Below, piece by piece: positions 57,322 through 64,000 of a stretch of 64,000 bases of DNA. Within the stretch, counting starts at the first letter, position 1, and each line of letters opens with the position of its first letter. The notes beneath the pieces were generated by a model. The model searched no databases and had not been told where the DNA came from. It saw only the letters and a program-made list of their open reading frames with translations. Source of the DNA: Hydractinia symbiolongicarpus (Eukaryota > Cnidaria > Hydrozoa > Anthoathecata > Hydractiniidae); contig NC_079877.1 of assembly GCF_029227915.1 (NCBI RefSeq), forward strand, positions 8,432,001 to 8,496,000, written 5' to 3'. The position numbers and the translations under genes are program-made.

Positions 57322-57394
57322 GGGGAACTAGCTCAGATGGTAGAGCGCTCGCTTAGCATGCGAGAGGTACCGGGATCGATGCCCGGGTTCTCCA
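57322..57394 (+). tRNA. tRNA-Ala(AGC), unit 43
   Basis: Matches consensus. Confidence 0.95.
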
Positions 57395-57462
57395 ATGCCT
57401 TTTCCATAGGCGTAAAATAAATGAAATTTGCGCAGAGCAATTTGCAGCAGCGTTCGTGTCAT

Positions 57463-57578
57463 GTCGGGATGGCCGAGCGGTCTAAGGCGCCAGACTCAAG
57501 ACAAAATGTTCTTCCACTCATCGCGTGGAGAATTCTGGTCCTCGAATGAGGGCGTGGGTTCGAATCCCACTTCCGACA
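57463..57578 (+). tRNA. tRNA-Leu(CAA) with intron, unit 43
   Basis: Matches consensus. Confidence 0.95.
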
Positions 57579-57619
57579 ACTTTTCCCTGCCACACAAAAT
57601 TTTAGGCCTAAAATGCAAG

Positions 57620-57713
57620 TCCACTGAGCCGGATTTGAACCAGCGACCTAAGGATGCCTGAGTGGTATAAGTTCGTCTACAGTCCTCCGCTCTACCAACT
57701 GAGCTATCGGTGG
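57620..57713 (-). tRNA. tRNA-Tyr(GTA) with intron, unit 43
   Basis: G68 to A (plus-strand T57625), an acceptor mismatch. Confidence 0.88.
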
Positions 57714-57806
57714 ATGTAGCATCGTACAGTTCTTGTGCAGGATTATGCAGGTCATGTCACGTTTGTAGTATGACGTGGTTTTTAAAATGATGCGATAGCT
57801 CGCACG

Positions 57807-57878
57807 TAGCAGAGGGTGGTTTCGATCCACCGACCTCTGGGTTATGGGCCCAGCACGCTTCCTCTGCGCCACTCTGCT
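57807..57878 (-). tRNA. Initiator tRNA-Met(CAT), unit 43
   Basis: Matches consensus. Confidence 0.95.
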
Positions 57879-57966
57879 GAAGGTAGGTAAGCTGAAATGT
57901 GTCTGATGTAAGGTGTAGTTTAGTATTGCGAACAGCACTCGAACTATGACCTTTTTACCATTTCCA

Positions 57967-58039
57967 GGGGGATTAGCTCACATGGTAGAGCGCTCGCTTT
58001 GCATGCGAGAGGTACCGGGATCGATGCCTGGATCCTCCA
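57967..58039 (+). tRNA. tRNA-Ala(TGC), unit 43
   Basis: C63 to T at 58029 (G-T wobble). Confidence 0.93.
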
Positions 58040-58298
58040 AGACGATGTTTTTAATTTATTTATTTTTATACTAATTTCAGTAGTTGCCAATGGTCATAAG
58101 AGGATTTATGATGCTCCTAAGATTACCTGGTATTAATAATAATAATAATAATACTAAACCGCGCTGCATATGTTTAGAGCATTTCTTGCTGTTTAATTTC
58201 GCATTGACAGTATACACAGTTTCAGCTTTTAACATGATCGACCGTGTGGCATTCGGGCATTGACGCCATCGCGAACATATTATTTAAATATGAACTCG

Positions 58299-58370
58299 TC
58301 CTCGGTAGTATAGTGGTAAGTATCCCCGCCTGTCACTCGGGAGACCGGGGTTCGATTCCCCGCCGGGGAG
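58299..58370 (+). tRNA. tRNA-Asp(GTC), unit 43
   Basis: G39 to T at 58337, breaking the anticodon-stem pair next to the loop. Confidence 0.87.
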
Positions 58371-58443
58371 GTTCTTTTTATCTTGTCAATGTTTCGTTTC
58401 ACGTCAGTAGCGTTCGCGGGACTGTCCGGGAATCCAGATTTAC

Positions 58444-58516
58444 GCCCGGTTAGCTCAGTCGGTAGAGCATCAGACTTTTAATCTGAGGGTCGCGGGTTCG
58501 AGTCCCTCATCGGGCG
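58444..58516 (+). tRNA. tRNA-Lys(TTT), unit 43
   Basis: Matches consensus. Confidence 0.95.
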
Positions 58517-58623
58517 TAACAATTATTTGGTACGATGGTGAACTAAATTTCACCACAATGTCTTGTCGAAAGAGGATGAATAACGTAACATTTGCGGAGT
58601 GGCAAAGGCGAAGCAAACTTGAT

Positions 58624-58696
58624 GGGGAACTAGCTCAGATGGTAGAGCGCTCGCTTAGCATGCGAGAGGTACCGGGATCGATTCCCGGGTTCTCCA
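58624..58696 (+). tRNA. tRNA-Ala(AGC), unit 44
   Basis: T-loop G60 to T at 58683. Confidence 0.92.
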
Positions 58697-58764
58697 ATGC
58701 CTTTTCCATAGGCGTAAAATAGATGAAATTTGCGCAGAGCAATTTGCAGCAGCGTTCGTGTCAT

Positions 58765-58880
58765 GTCGGGATGGCCGAGCGGTCTAAGGCGCCAGACTCA
58801 AGACAAAATGTTCTTCCACTCATCGCGTGGAGAATTCTGTTCCTCGAATGAGGGCGTGGGTTCGAATCCCACTTCCGACA
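58765..58880 (+). tRNA. tRNA-Leu(CAA) with intron, unit 44
   Basis: G43 to T at 58840, losing the first anticodon-stem pair; shared with unit 45. Confidence 0.88.
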
Positions 58881-58921
58881 ACTTTTCCCTGCCACACAAA
58901 ATTTTAGGCCTAAAATGCAAG

Positions 58922-59015
58922 TCCACCGAGCCGGATTTGAACCAGCGACCTAAGGATGCCTGAGTGGTATAAGTTCGTCTACAGTCCTCCGCTCTACCAA
59001 CTGAGCTAACGGTGG
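58922..59015 (-). tRNA. tRNA-Tyr(GTA) with intron, unit 44
   Basis: A7 to T (plus-strand A59009), shared with units 45 and 10. Confidence 0.88.
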
Positions 59016-59108
59016 ATGTAGCATCGTACAGTTCTTGTGCAGGACTATGCAGGTCATGTCACGTTTGTAGTATGACGTGGTTTTAAAAATGATGCGATAG
59101 CTCGCACG

Positions 59109-59180
59109 TAGCAGAGGGTGGTTTCGATCCACCGACCTCTGGGTTATGGGCCCAGCACGCTTCCTCTGCGCCACTCTGCT
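59109..59180 (-). tRNA. Initiator tRNA-Met(CAT), unit 44
   Basis: Matches consensus. Confidence 0.95.
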
Positions 59181-59268
59181 GAAGGTAGGTAAGCTGAAAT
59201 GTGTCTGATGTAAGGTGTAGTTTAGTATTGCGAACAGCACTCGAACTATGACCTTTTTACCATTTCCA

Positions 59269-59341
59269 GGGGGATTAGCTCACATGGTAGAGCGCTCGCT
59301 TTGCATGCGAGAGGTACCGGGATCGATGCCCGGATCCTCCA
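59269..59341 (+). tRNA. tRNA-Ala(TGC), unit 44
   Basis: Matches consensus. Confidence 0.95.
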
Positions 59342-59600
59342 AGACGATGTTTTTAATTTATTTATTTTTATACTAATTTCAGTAGTTGCCAATGGTCATA
59401 AGAGGATTTATGATGCTCCTAAGATTACCTGGTATTAATAATAATAATAATTATACTAAACCGCGCTGCATATGTCTAGAGCATTTCTTGCTGTTTAATT
59501 TCGCATTGACAGTATACACAGTTTCAGCTTTTAACATGATCGACCGTGTGGCATTCGGGCATTGACGCCATCGCGAACATATTATTTAAATATGAACTCG

Positions 59601-59672
59601 TCCTCGGTAGTATAGTGGTAAGTATCCCCGCCTGTCACGCGGGAGACCGGGGTTCGATTCCCCGCCGGGGAG
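59601..59672 (+). tRNA. tRNA-Asp(GTC), unit 44
   Basis: Matches consensus. Confidence 0.95.
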
Positions 59673-59745
59673 GTTCTTTTTATCTTGTCAATGTTTCGTT
59701 TCACGTCAGTAGCGTTCGCGGGACTGTCCGGGAATCCAGATTTAC

Positions 59746-59818
59746 GCCCGGTTAGCTCAGTCGGTAGAGCATCAGACTTTTAATCTGAGGGTCGCGGGTT
59801 CGAGTCCCTCATCGGGCG
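59746..59818 (+). tRNA. tRNA-Lys(TTT), unit 44
   Basis: Matches consensus. Confidence 0.95.
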
Positions 59819-59925
59819 TAACAATTATTTGGTACGATGGTGAACTAAATTTCACCACAATGTCTTGTCGAAAGAGGATGAATAACGTAACATTTGCGGA
59901 GTGGCAAAGGCGAAGCAAACTTGAT

Positions 59926-59998
59926 GGGGAACTAGCTCAGATGGTAGAGCGCTCGCTTAGCATGCGAGAGGTACCGGGATCGATGCCCGGGTTCTCCA
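59926..59998 (+). tRNA. tRNA-Ala(AGC), unit 45
   Basis: Matches consensus. Confidence 0.95.
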
Positions 59999-60066
59999 AT
60001 GCCTTTTCCATAGGCGTAAAATAGATGAAATTTGCGCAGAGCAATTTGCAGCAGCGTTCGTGTCAT

Positions 60067-60182
60067 GTCGGGATGGCCGAGCGGTCTAAGGCGCCAGACT
60101 CAAGACAAAATGTTCTTCCACTCATCGCGTGGAGAATTCTGTTCCTCGAATGAGGGCGTGGGTTCGAATCCCACTTCCGACA
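60067..60182 (+). tRNA. tRNA-Leu(CAA) with intron, unit 45
   Basis: G43 to T at 60142, as unit 44. Confidence 0.88.
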
Positions 60183-60223
60183 ACTTTTCCCTGCCACACA
60201 AAATTTTAGGCCTAAAATGCAAG

Positions 60224-60317
60224 TCCACCGAGCCGGATTTGAACCAGCGACCTAAGGATGCCTGAGTGGTATAAGTTCGTCTACAGTCCTCCGCTCTACC
60301 AACTGAGCTAACGGTGG
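60224..60317 (-). tRNA. tRNA-Tyr(GTA) with intron, unit 45
   Basis: A7 to T (plus-strand A60311), as unit 44. Confidence 0.88.
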
Positions 60318-60410
60318 ATGTAGCATCGTACAGTTCTTGTGCAGGACTATGCAGGTCATGTCACGTTTGTAGTATGACGTGGTTTTAAAAATGATGCGAT
60401 AGCTCGCACG

Positions 60411-60482
60411 TAGCAGAGGGTGGTTTCGATCCACCGACCTCTGGGTTATGGGCCCAGCACGCTTCCTCTGCGCCACTCTGCT
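60411..60482 (-). tRNA. Initiator tRNA-Met(CAT), unit 45
   Basis: Matches consensus. Confidence 0.95.
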
Positions 60483-60570
60483 GAAGGTAGGTAAGCTGAA
60501 ATGTGTCTGATGTAAGGTGTAGTTTAGTATTGCGAACAGCACTCGAACTATGACCTTTTTACCATTTCCA

Positions 60571-60643
60571 GGGGGATTAGCTCACATGGTAGAGCGCTCG
60601 CTTTGCATGCGAGAGGTACCGGGATCGATGCCCGGATCCTCCA
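60571..60643 (+). tRNA. tRNA-Ala(TGC), unit 45
   Basis: Matches consensus. Confidence 0.95.
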
Positions 60644-60902
60644 AGACGATGTTTTTAATTTATTTATTTTTATACTAATTTCAGTAGTTGCCAATGGTCA
60701 TAAGAGGATTTATGATGCTCCTAAGATTACCTGGTATTAATAATAATAATAATTATACTAAACCGCGCTGCATATGTCTAGAGCATTTCTTGCTGTTTAA
60801 TTTCGCATTGACAGTATACACAGTTTCAGCTTTTAACATGATCGACCGTGTGGCATTCGGGCATTGACGCCATCGCGAACATATTATTTAAATATGAACT
60901 CG

Positions 60903-60974
60903 TCCTCGGTAGTATAGTGGTAAGTATCCCCGCCTGTCACGCGGGAGACCGGGGTTCGATTCCCCGCCGGGGAG
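60903..60974 (+). tRNA. tRNA-Asp(GTC), unit 45
   Basis: Matches consensus. Confidence 0.95.
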
Positions 60975-61047
60975 GTTCTTTTTATCTTGTCAATGTTTCG
61001 TTTCACGTCAGTATCGTTCGCGGGACTGTCCGGGAATACAGATTTAC

Positions 61048-61120
61048 GCCCGGTTAGCTCAGTCGGTAGAGCATCAGACTTTTAATCTGAGGGTCGCGGG
61101 TTCGAGTCCCTCATCGGGCG
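61048..61120 (+). tRNA. tRNA-Lys(TTT), unit 45
   Basis: Matches consensus. Confidence 0.95.
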
Positions 61121-61227
61121 TAACAATTATTTGGTACGATGGTGAACTAACTTTCACCACAATGTCTTGTCGAAAGAGGATGAATAACGTAACATTTGCG
61201 GAGTGGCAAAGGCGAACCAAACTTGAT

Positions 61228-61300
61228 GGGGAACTAGCTCAGATGGTAGAGCGCTCGCTTAGCATGCGAGAGGTACCGGGATCGATGCCCGGGTTCTCCA
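61228..61300 (+). tRNA. tRNA-Ala(AGC), unit 46
   Basis: Matches consensus. Confidence 0.95.
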
Positions 61301-61368
61301 ATGCCTTTTCCATAGGCGTAAAATAAATGAAATTTGCGCAGAGCAATTTGCAGCAGCGTTCGTGTCAT

Positions 61369-61484
61369 GTCGGGATGGCCGAGCGGTCTAAGGCGCCAGA
61401 CTCAAGACAAAATGTTCTTCCACTCATCGCGTGGAGAATTCTGGTCCTCGAATGAGGGCGTGGGTTCGAATCCCACTTCCGACA
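61369..61484 (+). tRNA. tRNA-Leu(CAA) with intron, unit 46
   Basis: Matches consensus. Confidence 0.95.
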
Positions 61485-61525
61485 ACTTTTCCCTGCCACA
61501 CAAAATTTTAGGCCTAAAATGCAAG

Positions 61526-61619
61526 TCCACCGAGCCGGATTTGAACCAGCGACCTAAGGATGCCTGAGTGGTATAAGTTCGTCTACAGTCCTCCGCTCTA
61601 CCAACTGAGCTATCGGTGG
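61526..61619 (-). tRNA. tRNA-Tyr(GTA) with intron, unit 46
   Basis: Matches consensus. Confidence 0.95.
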
Positions 61620-61712
61620 ATGTAGCATCGTACAGTTCTTGTGCAGGACTATGCAGGTCATGTCACGTTTGTAGTATGACGCGGTTTTTAAAATGATGCG
61701 ATAGCTCGCACG

Positions 61713-61784
61713 TAGCAGAGGGTGGTTTCGATCCACCGACCTCTGGGTTATGGGCCCAGCACGCTTCCTCTGCGCCACTCTGCT
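61713..61784 (-). tRNA. Initiator tRNA-Met(CAT), unit 46
   Basis: Matches consensus. Confidence 0.95.
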
Positions 61785-61872
61785 GAAGGTAGGTAAGCTG
61801 AAATGTGTCTGATGTAAGGTGTAGTTTAGTATTGCGAACAGCACTCGAACTATGACCTTTTTACCATTTCCA

Positions 61873-61945
61873 GGGGGATTAGCTCACATGGTAGAGCGCT
61901 CGCTTTGCATGCGAGAGGTACCGGGATCGATGACCGGATCCTCCA
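61873..61945 (+). tRNA. tRNA-Ala(TGC), unit 46
   Basis: C61 to A at 61933, losing the G53-C61 pair. Confidence 0.84.
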
Positions 61946-62204
61946 AGACGATGTTTTTAATTTATTTATTTTTATACTAATTTCAGTAGTTGCCAATGGT
62001 CATAAGAGGATTTATGATGCTCCTAAGATTACCTGGTATTAATAATAATAATAATTATACTAAACCGCGCTGCATATGTCTAGAGCATTTCTTGCTGTTT
62101 AATTTCGCATTGACAGTATACACAGTTTCAGCTTTTAACATGATCGACCGTGTGGCATTCGGGCATTGACGCCATCGCGAACATATTATTTAAATATGAA
62201 CTCG

Positions 62205-62276
62205 TCCTCGGTAGTATAGTGGTAAGTATCCCCGCCTGTCACGCGGGAGACCGGGGTTCGATTCCCCGCCGGGGAG
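62205..62276 (+). tRNA. tRNA-Asp(GTC), unit 46
   Basis: Matches consensus. Confidence 0.95.
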
Positions 62277-62349
62277 GTTCTTTTTATCTTGTCAATGTTT
62301 CGTTTCACGTCAGTAGCGTTTGCGGGACTGTCCGGGAATCCAGATTTAC

Positions 62350-62422
62350 GCCCGGTTAGCTCAGTCGGTAGAGCATCAGACTTTTAATCTGAGGGTCGCG
62401 GGTTCGAGTCCCTCATCGGGCG
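62350..62422 (+). tRNA. tRNA-Lys(TTT), unit 46
   Basis: Matches consensus. Confidence 0.95.
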
Positions 62423-62529
62423 TAACAATTATTTGGTACGATGGTGAACTAACTTTCACCACAATGTCTTGTCGAAAGAGGATGAATAACGTAACATTTG
62501 CGGAGTGGCAAAGGCGAAGCAAACTTGAT

Positions 62530-62602
62530 GGGGAACTAGCTCAGATGGTAGAGCGCTCGCTTAGCATGCGAGAGGTACCGGGATCGATGCCCGGGTTCTC
62601 CA
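62530..62602 (+). tRNA. tRNA-Ala(AGC), unit 47
   Basis: Matches consensus. Confidence 0.95.
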
Positions 62603-62670
62603 ATGCCTTTTCCATAGGCGTAAAATAAATGAAATTTGCGCAGAGCAATTTGCAGCAGCGTTCGTGTCAT

Positions 62671-62786
62671 GTCGGGATGGCCGAGCGGTCTAAGGCGCCA
62701 GACTCAAGACAAAATGTTCTTCCACTCATCGCGTGGAGAATTCTGGTCCTCGAATGAGGGCGTGGGTTCGAATCCCACTTCCGACA
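62671..62786 (+). tRNA. tRNA-Leu(CAA) with intron, unit 47
   Basis: Matches consensus. Confidence 0.95.
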
Positions 62787-62827
62787 ACTTTTCCCTGCCA
62801 CACAAAATTTTAGGCCTAAAATGCAAG

Positions 62828-62921
62828 TCCACCGAGCCGGATTTGAACCAGCGACCTAAGGATGCCTGAGTGGTATAAGTTCGTCTACAGTCCTCCGCTC
62901 TACCAACTGAGCTATCGGTGG
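62828..62921 (-). tRNA. tRNA-Tyr(GTA) with intron, unit 47
   Basis: Matches consensus. Confidence 0.95.
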
Positions 62922-63014
62922 ATGTAGCATCGTACAGTTCTTGTGCAGGACTATGCAGGTCATGTCACGTTTGTAGTATGACGTGGTTTTTAAAATGATG
63001 CGATAGCTCGCACG

Positions 63015-63086
63015 TAGCAGAGGGTGGTTTCGATCCACCGACCTCTGGGTTATGGGCCCAGCACGCTTCCTCTGCGCCACTCTGCT
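63015..63086 (-). tRNA. Initiator tRNA-Met(CAT), unit 47
   Basis: Matches consensus. Confidence 0.95.
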
Positions 63087-63174
63087 GAAGGTAGGTAAGC
63101 TGAAATGTGTCTGATGTAAGGTGTAGTTTAGTATTGCGAACAGCACTCGAACTATGACCTTTTTACCATTTCCA

Positions 63175-63247
63175 GGGGGATTAGCTCACATGGTAGAGCG
63201 CTCGCTTTGCATGCGAGAGGTACCGGGATCGATGCCCGGATCCTCCA
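63175..63247 (+). tRNA. tRNA-Ala(TGC), unit 47
   Basis: Matches consensus. Confidence 0.95.
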
Positions 63248-63506
63248 AGACGATGTTTTTAATTTATTTATTTTTATACTAATTTCAGTAGTTGCCAATG
63301 GTCATAAGAGGATTTATGATGCTCCTAAGATTACCTGGTATTAATAATAATAATAATAATACTAAACCGCGCTGCATATGTCTAGAGCATTTCTTGCTGT
63401 TTAATTTCGCATTGACAGTATACACAGTTTCAGCTTTTAACATGATCGACCGTGTGGCATTCGGGCATTGACGCCATCGCGAACATATTATTTAAATATG
63501 AACTCG

Positions 63507-63578
63507 TCCTCGGTAGTATAGTGGTAAGTATCCCCGCCTGTCACGCGGGAGACCGGGGTTCGATTCCCCGCCGGGGAG
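63507..63578 (+). tRNA. tRNA-Asp(GTC), unit 47
   Basis: Matches consensus. Confidence 0.95.
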
Positions 63579-63651
63579 GTTCTTTTTATCTTGTCAATGT
63601 TTCGTTTCACGTCAGTAGCGTTCGCGGGACTGTCCGGGAATACAGATTTAC

Positions 63652-63724
63652 GCCCGGTTAGCTCAGTCGGTAGAGCATCAGACTTTTAATATGAGGGTCG
63701 CGGGTTCGAGTCCGTCATCGGGCG
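63652..63724 (+). tRNA. tRNA-Lys(TTT), unit 47
   Basis: C40 to A (63691) and C63 to G (63714), mismatches in the anticodon and T stems; probably impaired. Confidence 0.82.
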
Positions 63725-63831
63725 TAACAATTATTTGGTACGATGGTGAACTAACTTTCACCACAATGTCTTGTCGAAAGAGGATGAATTACGTAACATT
63801 TGCGGAGTGGCAAAGGCGAAGCAAACTTGAT

Positions 63832-63904
63832 GGGGAACTAGCTCAGATGGTAGAGCGCTCGCTTAGCATGCGAGAGGTACCGGGATCGATGCCCGGGTTC
63901 TCCA
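63832..63904 (+). tRNA. tRNA-Ala(AGC), unit 48
   Basis: Matches consensus. Confidence 0.95.
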
Positions 63905-63972
63905 ATGCCTTTTCCATAGGCGTAAAATAAATGAAATTTGCGCAGAGCAATTTGCAGCAGCGTTCGTGTCAT

Positions 63973-64000
63973 GTCGGGATGGCCGAGCGGTCTAAGGCGC
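63973..64000 (+). tRNA. tRNA-Leu(CAA), unit 48, cut by the window end
   Basis: First 28 bases (acceptor strand and D arm) match consensus. Confidence 0.9.

Larger units (their letters stand above)
42643..64000. repeat. Tandem tRNA array, units 31 (Asp, Lys) to 48 (right block)
   Basis: The array resumes exactly at the base where unit 31 was broken by the insertion and continues in the same orientation and register to the window end, where unit 48 is cut inside tRNA-Leu. The array continues to the right. Confidence 0.97.

Noticed and set aside
1-64000. CRISPR array or bacterial tRNA operon
   Set aside because: The repeat is about 1.3 kb of tRNA genes without encoded CCA and with eukaryotic introns and internal promoters.
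1-64000. 5S rRNA or other small RNA genes in the spacers
   Set aside because: I looked for 5S-like, U6-like and SRP-like sequence in the spacers of the reference unit and saw none. The longest spacer (748-1012) is AT-rich with the microsatellite.
1-64000. The whole array as an assembly error
   Set aside because: Each unit carries its own small set of substitutions, TAA counts differ, and one unit has a cleanly placed insertion, which is what a real array read with long reads looks like. The exact copy number still cannot be proven from the sequence.

Overview
The window is almost entirely one tandem array of tRNA genes from a eukaryotic nuclear genome, probably a metazoan and most likely an invertebrate. 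The evidence is RNA polymerase III-type tRNAs without encoded CCA, an initiator tRNA with the eukaryotic A1:T72 pair, short introns one base 3' of the anticodon in tRNA-Leu(CAA) and tRNA-Tyr(GTA), and a Helitron-like insertion. The species cannot be named from sequence alone. I see no protein-coding gene.

The repeat unit is about 1.3 kb (1284 to 1317 bp) and carries seven tRNA genes in a fixed order: Ala(AGC)+, Leu(CAA)+ with intron, Tyr(GTA)- with intron, initiator Met(CAT)-, Ala(TGC)+, Asp(GTC)+, Lys(TTT)+. I number the units 1 to 48 from the left. There are 47 full sets, plus Ala(AGC) and the first 28 bases of Leu of unit 48, which runs off the right edge. This gives 331 tRNA loci, one of them cut by the window end and one (iMet of unit 2) probably a pseudogene. 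Length differences between units come mostly from a (TAA)6-11 microsatellite between Ala(TGC) and Asp, plus an 18-bp deletion in units 25 and 27. Position numbers in the tRNA notes are standard tRNA numbering, and changes are given on the gene's own strand.

Layout: 1-40083 holds units 1 to 31 up to the spacer just before Asp of unit 31. 40084-42642 is a 2559-bp AT-rich insertion with the hallmarks of a non-autonomous Helitron on the minus strand. 42643-64000 resumes with Asp and Lys of unit 31 and continues to unit 48. The array was interrupted, not ended, by the insertion.

The genes probably serve as a bulk supply of a few tRNAs. Six of the seven genes have a TTTT or longer run just downstream. 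The exception is Lys, whose spacer to the next Ala(AGC) has none, which suggests Lys-Ala(AGC) co-transcription. Shared private mutations recur two units apart (about 2.6 kb) in several places, so the array has a patchy two-unit higher-order structure. Some copies are damaged in the anticodon, box B or acceptor stem, and some of these damaged copies have themselves been duplicated.
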